A stretch of 64,000 bases of DNA from NCBI RefSeq assembly GCF_026627255.1, contig NZ_JAPNLM010000015.1:86518-150517 (forward strand), read 5' to 3'. The first letter of the stretch is position 1; each line of letters opens with the position of its first letter. Origin of the DNA: Streptomyces antarcticus (lineage in GTDB: Bacteria > Actinomycetota > Actinomycetes > Streptomycetales > Streptomycetaceae). The notes beneath the pieces are model-generated. The model searched no databases. It was not told the DNA's origin and was given only the letters and a program-made list of their open reading frames with translations. This document shows positions 24,080 through 31,850 of this stretch, in pieces. The position numbers were made by a program, and so were the translations under genes.

Positions 24080-25921
24080 CTACGGGCGGAAGCGCAGCAC
24101 CTGCGGGTCGTGGTCGCTGTTCTGGGCCGAGAACTCCGCGTTGATGTGCACGCTGTCGTACGTGAAGTTCTTGATCGCCGGGCTGGTCAGGATCTGGTCC
24201 AGCACCTGCGCGTTGCCCTGGTACACGTACGAGTACCGCTCGGCCTTCGGCAGCGACTTGATGGCCGGGTAGAGGGCCCCGCCGTCCGCCAGCGCGTTCG
24301 TCGTCGCCGAGAACTCGAAGTCGTTGATGTCACCGAGGACCAGGACGTTCGCGTTCTTCTCCGCCGCGAGGATCTCCTTCACGAAGCCGTTCACGGACTG
24401 CGCCTGGAGCAGCCGCTTGGCCTCCGAGGAGCGCACCGGCGGCTGGTGGTGCGAGGTCAGGCCCTCGTCGCCGCCCTTGGAGCCGAAGTGGTTGGCGATC
24501 ACGAAGACCGTCTTGCCGCGGAAGGTGAACTCGCCGGCCAGCGGCTTGCGGCTGTCCGTCCACGCCGGGTTCGCGGGGTCGATGCGGCCGGGGGAGTGGG
24601 TCAGGGCAGCCTTGCCCTTCTCCTTGACCACGCCGGTCGCCGTCACCGCGTCGCCCGGGGCGCGCTCGGTGAAGGAGACCCGCGCCGGGTTGTAGAGGAA
24701 CACCTGGCGGATGTTGCCGCCGGGCTCGCCGCCGTCCTTCTTGTCCTGCGGGTTGACGGTCCGCCACTGGTAGGCCGGGCCGCCCGCCGCCGTGATGGCC
24801 GCGGTGAACTTCGCGAGCGTCTGCTCGGCCGAGACCGTGCCGTCGTTCTTGGCGCCGTTGTCGTCCTGGATCTCCTCCAGGGCGAGGATGTCGGGGGAGG
24901 CCAGGTTCTCCACGACCGCCTTGCCGAGCGCGTCGAACTTCTCCTGCGGGTCGCTCGGGTCGAGGTTCTCGACGTTGTACGTCGCCACCGCGAGCTCGTT
25001 CGAGGCCTGCGCCTTGGTCTTCTCGGGGGCGAGGGTGCCCGCCTTGACCGTGCCGAGCGTGCGGGCCACCAGGGTGTAGCCGCCGAACTGGTTGAAGTCC
25101 AGCGGGCCTTCGGTGGTGCCGGTCAGGCGGTCGCCGACGTTGGCCACCGGGAAGGGCTGCTGCGCGAGGGGCGCGAGCTGCTGGATCTGGAGGCGGCCGG
25201 TGTTCTGGGACTCGTACGAGCCGTAGACCGTCCCGCCGCGCTTGGCGGCGTTCTCCCAGCCCTTCACCGTGACCCACAGCTCCGCGTACGGGTCGGTGGC
25301 GCCGACGACGCGCGAGGTGCCGATGCGGACGTTCATCCCCTCGAGGGACTCGTAGTGGTCCAGCGCGTAGCGGGAGGGCTCCAGGGTCAGGCCGTTGATG
25401 CTGCCGCCGGCGGCCGGGTCGCCGGCCGGGGCGTACTCGGCGGGCACGGTGTACTCGGTGATCGCGGTGGCCGCGGGCAGGGCGTTGCCCGAGGAGACCA
25501 CGGTGACGACGGGCTTGGAGATCTGGGTCACGGACTGGTTCCCGGAGTTGACGCCGCCGGGGACGTACTCGCCGACCGTGCCGGAGACCTTGACCGCGTC
25601 ACCCGCGGCGACGGTCGGGACCGAGCCGGTGAAGACGAACACGCCTTCGCTCGTCGCGTCGTTGTCGTCGGCGTCCGGGGCCTGGATCCAGAAGCCGCGC
25701 GAGCCGTACGTGCGCACGCCCGTCACGATGCCCTCGACGTCCGCGACCTGCTGACCGTTGAGCGGGGATATCCGGGTGGTGCCCTGGATGTCGTGGACGC
25801 GTATCGGATCGGCGGCGGCGCCGCCTTCGGCCGCGTCGGCGGAGCCCACGAGCAGGCCGGTGGCCAGGGCGGTGGCGACGAGGGCCGCGACGGCGGCGGA
25901 ACGGGGATGCGAGGAGCGCAT
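24080..25921 (-). CDS. Secreted endonuclease/exonuclease/phosphatase family protein
   Basis: A 613-aa exported protein. A signal peptide (MRSSHPRSAAVAALVATAL..GSADAAEG) is followed by an OB-fold/LTD-like region (IRVHDIQGTTRISPLNGQQV..GFWIQAPDAD) and a C-terminal EEP catalytic domain with ATYNVENLDPSD, ILALEEIQDDNG, VFVIANHFGSKGG, LVLGDINDFEFS and NSDHDPQVL, which supply the metal-binding Asn, Glu, Asp and His. This is the architecture of extracellular nucleases. It could release phosphate from DNA or phosphodiesters. A PHO-like box lies upstream. The ATG at 25921 begins the signal peptide. Confidence 0.9.
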   Translation of the reverse strand: MRSSHPRSAAVAALVATALATGLLVGSADAAEGGAAADPIRVHDIQGTTRISPLNGQQVADVEGIVTGVRTYGSRGFWIQAPDADDNDATSEGVFVFTGSVPTVAAGDAVKVSGTVGEYVPGGVNSGNQSVTQISKPVVTVVSSGNALPAATAITEYTVPAEYAPAGDPAAGGSINGLTLEPSRYALDHYESLEGMNVRIGTSRVVGATDPYAELWVTVKGWENAAKRGGTVYGSYESQNTGRLQIQQLAPLAQQPFPVANVGDRLTGTTEGPLDFNQFGGYTLVARTLGTVKAGTLAPEKTKAQASNELAVATYNVENLDPSDPQEKFDALGKAVVENLASPDILALEEIQDDNGAKNDGTVSAEQTLAKFTAAITAAGGPAYQWRTVNPQDKKDGGEPGGNIRQVFLYNPARVSFTERAPGDAVTATGVVKEKGKAALTHSPGRIDPANPAWTDSRKPLAGEFTFRGKTVFVIANHFGSKGGDEGLTSHHQPPVRSSEAKRLLQAQSVNGFVKEILAAEKNANVLVLGDINDFEFSATTNALADGGALYPAIKSLPKAERYSYVYQGNAQVLDQILTSPAIKNFTYDSVHINAEFSAQNSDHDPQVLRFRP

Positions 25922-26260
25922 GGTCAGGGACTCCGGTGTGGGATGAGGGAAACGGAGAAGTGCGGCGTGAAGACGTCCGGGGAGTTTGCGGCTCCCGATA
26001 TATCTACGCGCGTCAATTTCCTGTGTGGCGCGCAAAGTTGTCAAGGGGTCCAGGGAATACGACAGCTGACTGTGTGATGAACCAAAGGCGCCGACCCGCC
26101 GGACGCGCCCGAAATGCGTCTACGCTGGGACGCCGTACGGGGACCGCGTCCGCCCCGGAGGGGCCCGGACGGCCCGCCCGGCCGGGCCGCACCGCCGTAC
26201 CCGTCCGCCCCGGCCGATCGTCACGGCCCGCCCCACCGCGTCCGCGAGGAGAACCACCCC
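25922..26260. promoter_or_regulatory. Divergent promoter region, nuclease / 547-aa protein, with PHO-like box
   Basis: This 339-base gap holds signals for both neighbours. On the minus strand, GTTCATCACAC (26082-26072) and AGTCAGCTGTC (26071-26061) are adjacent 11-base units that share TCA at positions 3-5 and C at 7, resembling the PhoP direct-repeat box. TTGACA occurs on the minus strand at 26044-26039. On the plus strand, TACGCT at 26121-26126 is a -10 candidate for the 547-aa gene. No coding potential is seen. Confidence 0.4.
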
Positions 26261-27904
26261 ATGTCCGCAGAGCCGCACCCCACTCTGCCGCCGGTCCGGC
26301 TGCACTCCGACGCGGAACTGGCCGGGGCCGCCCTGGCCGCCCCGCTGTTCGCGCGCGCCGTACGGCTGGCCCGCTGGGCCGGGCCCGCCACCCGCGTCGA
26401 TGTCGGCGGTGAACTCGTCGCCGAGCAGCTGCCGGAGGCCGCCGCGGTCCTCGGGCTCGACGCCGGCGACGCGGACTCCGCCATGTACGCGAGCCAGGCC
26501 TGGCGGGTGGCCGTGGACACCGGCCTGGTCGACGTGACCGAGCCGGAGGACGACGGCACGGAGGCCCCCGGTACGGGCGCGGACACACCGGGTACGGGCG
26601 CGGACACACCGGGTACGGGCGCGGACGCCGCCGACGTAGGCGCGGAGGCCGCCGGGGTCGGCGCGGGCACCCCCGATGTCGAAGCGGGCACCCCCGGGAC
26701 CGGCGCGGACGTCCTCCGGGCGAACCACGGAACCGCCGCGCCCGGCGAGGACCTCGCGCTCGTGACGGGCGGCGCGCCCGGCGACGTACTCGACTTGTGG
26801 CTGGCGGCCCTGGACACGGTCCTCGCCGACGCGGCGGTGCCCGACCTGGACGACCTCGTCGACGCGCTGGACGCGGGCGGCGGTGTCGACTTCGACCGGC
26901 TGGACTGGAACCCGAGCCGCGAGGCGGACTTCCTCGACGGCGTCCTCGCCAACCTCTACCTGCTCACCGTCGCCGAGGGCGGGGCCGCGGACGAACCGGT
27001 TCCGCTGCCCGTGCTCGCCGCGTCCATGGTGGTGCCCGACGACATGGGCGAGCCCACCGACGCCGTACTGGAGCAGGTCTCCGACGCGATGATGCGCCTC
27101 GACGACCAGTTCCGGCAGCTGGAGCCCATCGGGCTGGTCGAGTTCCGGCCCGTCGACGAAGCGCTGATGGCGGAGACGGACGACGCGGACATCGCGGCCG
27201 GGCACCCCGGCGGCGGTGTCGACGGCGGTGACGACGCCGAGGACGTGTCCCGTTACGGCATGGTCCGCCTGACGCCGCTGGGCCTCTACGGCGTCCGCGC
27301 CCGGATGCTGGAGGCGGGGGTCGACGCCCCGGCCATCGGCGACCTGGCCGGCAAGGGTGCGGACGCGCTGCTCGACGCGGTCTGCGTCTACCCCGAGGGC
27401 GCCGCCCAGGCGGAGCTGGAACAGTGGCTGAGCGGCCGCGAACTGCCCGCCGCCGCCGCCGAGCTGCTCGCCGCGGCCCGCGGCGTGGACGAGGCGGCCC
27501 CGCTGCGTCGGCTGCGCTGCCAGCAGGCCCTCGCACCGGCCGGGCCGGAGGCCGAGGTGGCGGTCCGCGCGGTGCTGGACGACCCGGAGCTCGGTGGGCT
27601 CGCCCGGGTCTGGCTGGCCGAGCGCGGGGCGGCCGACGTACCAGCGCCGGACGCGTCCCTGGTGTTCTGGCTGACGGTCGACACGATCGCGGCGCAGCTC
27701 GCCGCGGACGGCGAGACGGGGGAACTGCCGCTCCTGATGGAGACCCTGACCGCCCATCACGCGGGCTTCTTCGAGAAGGCCTGGCGGGTGGAACACCCGG
27801 CCACCGTCTACGTGCTGGAGGCGATGGGCCGGCTGCACCCGGACAAGAAGGCGGCGAAGGAGGCCCGGAAGGCCGCGTTCAAGGCCCGCTCCCGGCAGGC
27901 CTGA
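26261..27904 (+). CDS. Uncharacterised 547-aa protein, paralogue of the protein at 59602-61044
   Basis: I cannot name a domain. The N-terminal 85 residues (RAVRLARWAGPATRVDVGG to SQAWRVAVDTGLVDV) look like a helical, winged-helix-type module. A low-complexity linker follows with repeats of PGTGADT and related units (about residues 105-150). The middle holds LEQVSDAMMRLDDQFRQLEPIGLVEF and RLTPLGLYGVRARM, another winged-helix pattern, and the last 170 residues are HEAT-like helices ending HPATVYVLEAMGRLHPDKKAAKEARKAAFKA. It is cytoplasmic. The ATG at 26261 has AGGAG about 9 bases upstream. The same architecture recurs in the gene at 59602. Confidence 0.8.
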   Translation: MSAEPHPTLPPVRLHSDAELAGAALAAPLFARAVRLARWAGPATRVDVGGELVAEQLPEAAAVLGLDAGDADSAMYASQAWRVAVDTGLVDVTEPEDDGTEAPGTGADTPGTGADTPGTGADAADVGAEAAGVGAGTPDVEAGTPGTGADVLRANHGTAAPGEDLALVTGGAPGDVLDLWLAALDTVLADAAVPDLDDLVDALDAGGGVDFDRLDWNPSREADFLDGVLANLYLLTVAEGGAADEPVPLPVLAASMVVPDDMGEPTDAVLEQVSDAMMRLDDQFRQLEPIGLVEFRPVDEALMAETDDADIAAGHPGGGVDGGDDAEDVSRYGMVRLTPLGLYGVRARMLEAGVDAPAIGDLAGKGADALLDAVCVYPEGAAQAELEQWLSGRELPAAAAELLAAARGVDEAAPLRRLRCQQALAPAGPEAEVAVRAVLDDPELGGLARVWLAERGAADVPAPDASLVFWLTVDTIAAQLAADGETGELPLLMETLTAHHAGFFEKAWRVEHPATVYVLEAMGRLHPDKKAAKEARKAAFKARSRQA

Positions 27905-28017
27905 GCCGGGGCCCGCCCGGGCACGGGGACGCGGGACGCGCCCGGCGGGCCCTGAGTCACGCCGGGGCGGTGGGCCGGGAGGCGGTCCGGGGCCGGAGGC
28001 GGTCAGGGCGCGGGCAG

Positions 28018-28092
28018 ACCGGTGGTCCGGCCTCCCGCGGCGACCGGTGGTCCGGCCTCCCGCGGCGACCGGTGGTCCGGCCTCCCGGGGCG
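28018..28092. repeat. 25-bp tandem repeat, three copies
   Basis: A 25-base unit beginning ACCGGTGGTCCGGCCTCCCG runs three times head to tail (28018-28042, 28043-28067, 28068-28092). The first two are identical and the third has one change. Each unit contains the palindromic ACCGGT. Confidence 0.9.
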
Positions 28093-28114
28093 GGGGCGGT
28101 TCCGCCCGGACGGT

Positions 28115-28150
28115 GGGCCGTCCGGGCCGTCCGGGCCGTCCGGGCCGTCC
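28115..28150. repeat. 9-bp tandem repeat, four copies
   Basis: GGGCCGTCC is repeated four times without interruption. It lies 23 bases after the 25-bp array and 84 bases before the PHO box. Confidence 0.9.
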
Positions 28151-28233
28151 GGCGGGCGGCGACAACGCGCCGTTCCTGGGCCGGAGTCCGCCATTGCGGC
28201 CCCGGGCAAGGGGCCGGTTCGTCTTTCTGGGTA

Positions 28234-28255
28234 GTTCAGCCGCCGTTCACGTGCG
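28234..28255 (+). promoter_or_regulatory. PHO box (PhoP-binding direct repeats)
   Basis: Two adjacent 11-base units, GTTCAGCCGCC (28234-28244) and GTTCACGTGCG (28245-28255), fit the Streptomyces PhoP direct-repeat consensus with the conserved GTTCA in each. The site is 64 bases before the start of a Tat-exported phosphatase gene, a class of gene known to be induced by PhoR-PhoP at low phosphate. Confidence 0.8.
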
Positions 28256-28318
28256 GGCGGGAGCGTGTGCGCCGACGACCGTACGACAGGCGCACCACCT
28301 CCCCACCCTGGAGCCCCG

Positions 28319-29758
28319 ATGCCGCTCACCCGCAGAGACTTCACCGCCCGCACCGTGATCGCCGGAGCGGGCGTCGCGCTCACCGGGACGGTCGGCGCCC
28401 TGGCCACCGCGCCGGGGGCCCTCGCCGCCGAAGACGGCACGCTCCGCGACGCGCACGGAAAGCCCTGCGAGCCCGGCTACGGACCGCTCGTCCCCGACCC
28501 GGCCGGACTGCTCGCCCTCCCCGCCGGATTCCGGTACCGGGTGATCACGCACAGCGGGGTGACCAGGCTGGAGACCGGCGAGACCACCCCGTCCAACCAC
28601 GACGGCACGGCAGCCTTCGCGGGCCACCGCGGGGTCACCCTCCTCGTCAACAACCACGAGCTCAAGGGCAGGCGCGAGACCTGGCCGCGCCCGGTCCCGC
28701 ACACCGAGGGCCTCGTCTACGACCCGGCCGCGGCCGGCGGCTGCACGGTCGTCGAGGTCCGGCGCGGCGGCGAGGTCGCCGAATGGGTGGGCATCGCCGG
28801 TACGTCGACCAACTGCGCGGGCGGTGCCACCCCGTGGGACACCTGGCTCACCTGCGAGGAGAACTCCGACCTCGCCGGCAAGAACGGCATGACCAAGGAC
28901 CACGGCTACGTCTTCGAGGTCGACCCGCACGACCGGCACGCCAACCGCGACCCGCGGCCCGTCAAGGCCTTCGGGCGCTACGACCACGAGGCCGTGGTCA
29001 TCGACCCGCGCCAGGGCCACGCCTACCTGACGGAAGACGCCTCCGGCCCCAACGGGCTGCTCTACCGCTGGACCCCGCCCCGCGGCTTCCGCCACGGGCG
29101 CGGCAGGCTCCGTACGCTCGCCGACGACGCGGGTGCGCTCCAGGCCGCCAAGTGCATCGACCGTACGGGCCGGTTCGTCGACGACCTGTCGCGCGCGACG
29201 CGGATCGGAACCGTCTACGGGGTCGACTGGGTGGACGTGCCGGACCGGGACGCGCGGACGGTGCCGGTGCGCGGGCAGTTCGCAGACGGCGTCGTGACGC
29301 GCGGCCGCAAGCTGGAGGGCATGTGGTGGGCCGACGGCGGAGCGTACTTCGTCTCGTCCTACGCGCGCGCGGAGAGCCCGGGCGCCGCGCACGACGGCCA
29401 GGTGTGGTTCTACGACCCGAAGCGGCGCACGGTCCGGCTGACCGTCCTGATCGGGGTGAACGCCGACCCGTCGGCGGACGGCGGCTACGACGGCCCCGAC
29501 AACATCACCGTGTCGCCGTACGGCGGACTGGTCATCGCGGAGGACGGATCGGGACTGCAGCACCTCTTCGGCGCGACCGGGGACGGCCGCACGTATCCGC
29601 TGGCGCGCAACGAGCTGAACATCGGATCGGCGCAGGAGCCGGAATACTCGGAGTTCACGGGGGTCTGCTTCTCACCGGACGGGCGCACGCTGTACGCCAA
29701 CATCCAGGACCCGGGGATCATGCTGGCCGTCACCGGTCCGTGGCGGCGCGGGCGCTGA
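28319..29758 (+). CDS. Tat-exported PhoX-like alkaline phosphatase (DUF839)
   Basis: A 479-aa secreted protein of the PhoX/DUF839 family. The Tat signal begins MPLTRRDFTARTVIAG and ends near GALAAEDG. The mature part carries NNHELKGRRETWPRP, TNCAGGATPWDTWLTCEE, RYDHEAVVIDPRQGHAYLTED, KLEGMWW and GPDNITVSPYGGLVIAEDG, matching the Ca/Fe-binding beta-propeller of PhoX. PhoX enzymes release phosphate from phosphomonoesters outside the cell. A PHO box lies upstream. It is monocistronic. Confidence 0.92.
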   Translation: MPLTRRDFTARTVIAGAGVALTGTVGALATAPGALAAEDGTLRDAHGKPCEPGYGPLVPDPAGLLALPAGFRYRVITHSGVTRLETGETTPSNHDGTAAFAGHRGVTLLVNNHELKGRRETWPRPVPHTEGLVYDPAAAGGCTVVEVRRGGEVAEWVGIAGTSTNCAGGATPWDTWLTCEENSDLAGKNGMTKDHGYVFEVDPHDRHANRDPRPVKAFGRYDHEAVVIDPRQGHAYLTEDASGPNGLLYRWTPPRGFRHGRGRLRTLADDAGALQAAKCIDRTGRFVDDLSRATRIGTVYGVDWVDVPDRDARTVPVRGQFADGVVTRGRKLEGMWWADGGAYFVSSYARAESPGAAHDGQVWFYDPKRRTVRLTVLIGVNADPSADGGYDGPDNITVSPYGGLVIAEDGSGLQHLFGATGDGRTYPLARNELNIGSAQEPEYSEFTGVCFSPDGRTLYANIQDPGIMLAVTGPWRRGR

Positions 29759-29854
29759 GCGCCGCCGCACGACGGGATCCGCGGCCCCGGGACGCCGTGC
29801 CGGAGGAGGCGCCTCTGAGGGCCGGGGGGCCGCCGCTTCGGACGGCCCGCCGGC

Positions 29855-30031
29855 TCACTGGGTTGCGGAGACCTCCGCGCGGGAGGCGACGGCCCACTCG
29901 GCGAGGAGGAACTCATACGCCTCCGAGGGCCACTCGCCGCCCACACCGGTGTCGACGAGGTGCCGGATCGCCTCGTTCGCCTCGGAGGCGGACGGGCGGG
30001 CCGGACCCGTGGGTGTGGGTGACTCGTGCAT
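29855..30031 (-). CDS. Small conserved hypothetical protein, 58 aa
   Basis: A short soluble protein (MHESPTPTGPARPSASEA start; core EAIRHLVDTGVGGEWPSEAYEFLLAEW). The ATG at 30031 was chosen over an upstream in-frame ATG because the core begins here. The helical core with conserved tryptophans looks like a real small protein, but no function is known. It lies 102 bases before the TerD gene stop on the same strand, so it may be read through from that gene. Confidence 0.55.
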   Translation of the reverse strand: MHESPTPTGPARPSASEANEAIRHLVDTGVGGEWPSEAYEFLLAEWAVASRAEVSATQ

Positions 30032-30133
30032 GAGTCCAAGGCTACGGGCGGGCACTGACAGCCACCTCCGGATTACGCGTGGCTTCCATCACCCGCGACG
30101 GTCCCCGGCGCCACCACGTGCCCGCCCACCTGC

Positions 30134-31384
30134 TCAGAGTGCCTGCGCGGCGGGCTTGACCATGCCGCGCACTGTGCGCGACTTCACAAACTCGCCGATC
30201 GCCGTCATCTCCCACTCGCCGGTGAACTGCTTGATGAGCTTGGCCATCATCACGCCGGTCTGCGGCTCGGCGCCGGTGAGGTCGAAGCGGACCAGCTCCT
30301 CGCCGCTCGCCGCGTCGATCAAACGGCAGTAGGCCTTGGCCACTTCGCTGAACTTCTGGCCCGAGAAGGAGTTGACGGTGAAGACCAGGCCGGTGGCGTC
30401 GGCGGGCAGCCGGCCGAGGTCCACGACGATCACCTCGTCGTCGCCCGCGCCCTCTCCGGTGAGGTTGTCGCCGGAGTGCTTGACGGCGCCGCCGAGGATC
30501 GACAGCTTGCCGAAGTAGCAGCTGTCGATGTGGTTGCGCTGCGGGCCGTACGCGATGACGGAGGCGTCGAGGTCGATGTCCTTGCCGCGGAACGCCGGCT
30601 CCCAGCCCAGGCCCATCTTGACCTGGGAGAGGAGCGGGCGGCCGCCCTTGACCAGGGAGACGGTCTGGTTCTTCTGGAGGGTGACCCGGCCCTTGTCGAG
30701 GTTGATCTTCCCGGCGCCCGGCGCGGCGGCGGGGGCCGGGGGCGCGGCCGCGGGGACCGGCGCGGCCGGGGCGGGCGTCGTCGCACCGCCGAGCCAGGGG
30801 GAGACGGGGTGGACGGGCGGGGCGGGCTGCGCCGGCGGTGCGGGCGGGGCGACCGGGGCGGCGGCCGCCGCGGGGGCCGGCTCCTCCTCGACGGAGACCC
30901 CGAAGTCCGTGGCGATGCCGGCGAGGCCGTTCGCGTACCCCTGGCCGACCGCGCGGACCTTCCACACGCCGCCGCGCTGGTAGACCTCGACGACGACGAG
31001 CGCGGTCTCGGTGCCCAGCTGCGGCGGGGTGAAGGTGGCGATCACCGTGCCGCCGTCCGCGTCGCGCACGGTGGCGGTGGGCTCGATGCCCTGGAAGGAC
31101 TGCCCCGCGGCGTCGGGGCTGGCCGTGACCACGATGCGCTCGATGCCCGGCGGTACCGAGGCGGTGTCCACGGTGATCGAGTCCGGCGCCGACCCGCCGC
31201 CGGACCGGTAGGCGACACCGGGCCCGGAGGGCTGGTTGAAGAAGATGAAGTCGGCGTCGGAGCGCACCTTGCCGTCCGCCGTGAGGAGCAGGGCCGATAC
31301 GTCGAGCCGTACCGGCGCCGCCACGTCGACCGTCACGCGGACGGCATTGAGCGGCAGGTTGGATCCAGGGGTCATAGCGGTCAT
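30134..31384 (-). CDS. Tandem TerD-domain protein (tellurium/stress family)
   Basis: A 416-aa cytoplasmic protein with two TerD-type domains. The first (residues 1-150) has LDVSALLLTADGKVRSDADFIFFNQP and a GGVWKVRAVGQGYANGLAGIATDFGVSV end; a Pro/Ala-rich linker (about 155-215) follows; the second (220-416) has INLDKGRVTLQKNQTVSLVKGG, DLDASVIAYGP and HSGDNLTGEGAGDDEVIVVDL. The DFxFFNQP and GDNxTG..GDDE segments bind Ca2+ in TerD proteins. Such proteins are linked to tellurite resistance and membrane stress. ATG at 31384 or 31375. Confidence 0.9.
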   Translation of the reverse strand: MTAMTPGSNLPLNAVRVTVDVAAPVRLDVSALLLTADGKVRSDADFIFFNQPSGPGVAYRSGGGSAPDSITVDTASVPPGIERIVVTASPDAAGQSFQGIEPTATVRDADGGTVIATFTPPQLGTETALVVVEVYQRGGVWKVRAVGQGYANGLAGIATDFGVSVEEEPAPAAAAAPVAPPAPPAQPAPPVHPVSPWLGGATTPAPAAPVPAAAPPAPAAAPGAGKINLDKGRVTLQKNQTVSLVKGGRPLLSQVKMGLGWEPAFRGKDIDLDASVIAYGPQRNHIDSCYFGKLSILGGAVKHSGDNLTGEGAGDDEVIVVDLGRLPADATGLVFTVNSFSGQKFSEVAKAYCRLIDAASGEELVRFDLTGAEPQTGVMMAKLIKQFTGEWEMTAIGEFVKSRTVRGMVKPAAQAL

Positions 31385-31437
31385 GCCGGGAGAACGACCG
31401 GAGGTGCTTTGCCGTTCCCTTACCCTCGCGAGAGATT

Positions 31438-31659
31438 TCAGTGGCGGTTGCGCGGGTGGCTCTTCGCCGTGCGCTCGTTGCCGAACTTGTACGAGCCCGT
31501 CCAGCGGGCCATCACGAGCTGCGGGTCCCCGGACGCCACCTCGGCGAGGAACGCGGCGGCCCGGTTCCCGCGCAGGGTGGCCGCGGCGCGGCCCTGGTGG
31601 GTGATGGCGACGCAGTGCTCGCCCCGTTGTTCGTACGTGAAACTGTGCGGTTTCGGCAT
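31438..31659 (-). CDS. Small conserved hypothetical protein, 73 aa
   Basis: A basic 73-aa protein (MPKPHSFTYEQRGEHCVAIT, RAAAFLAEVASGDPQLVMARWTGSYKFGNERT) of a small family recurrent in Streptomyces; function unknown. It is separated by 53 bases from the TerD gene and has the same direction, so the two may be cotranscribed. The ATG at 31659 gives the conserved N-terminus. It has no signal peptide or membrane helix. Confidence 0.7.
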   Translation of the reverse strand: MPKPHSFTYEQRGEHCVAITHQGRAAATLRGNRAAAFLAEVASGDPQLVMARWTGSYKFGNERTAKSHPRNRH

Positions 31660-31703
31660 GGGCCGCAGCCTGCCCGGCCGGGGGCGGGGCGGCAACGGCT
31701 TTT

Positions 31704-31800
31704 GCGGGCGGCGGGCGGCGGGCGGCGGGCGGCGGGCGGGCGGTGGCGGTGGCGGGGGCGGGCCGCCGGGTCGTGGGCCGCCGGGTCGTGGACGGCGGCC
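31704..31800. repeat. Short GC repeats between small gene and aldehyde dehydrogenase gene
   Basis: About five tandem copies of GCGGGCG (31704-31740) are followed by two near-adjacent copies of GCCGCCGGGTCGTGG. Extreme GC skew makes this a likely slippage site. No gene is seen in the 191-base gap. Confidence 0.7.
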
Positions 31801-31850
31801 CGGGCCGGCCGCGCCGCCCGCCGCCCGCGTCGGACGCTCCCGCCCGCTCG

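Larger units (their letters stand above)
27905..28318. other. Intergenic region with two tandem-repeat arrays and a PHO box
   Basis: This 414-base gap lies between the 547-aa protein gene and the PhoX-like gene. It contains a 25-bp repeat array (28018-28092), a 9-bp repeat array (28115-28150) and a PHO box (28234-28255), listed separately. I see no coding sequence. Confidence 0.7.

Noticed and set aside
28018..28092. CRISPR array
   Set aside because: The units are directly adjacent without spacers and there are no cas genes.
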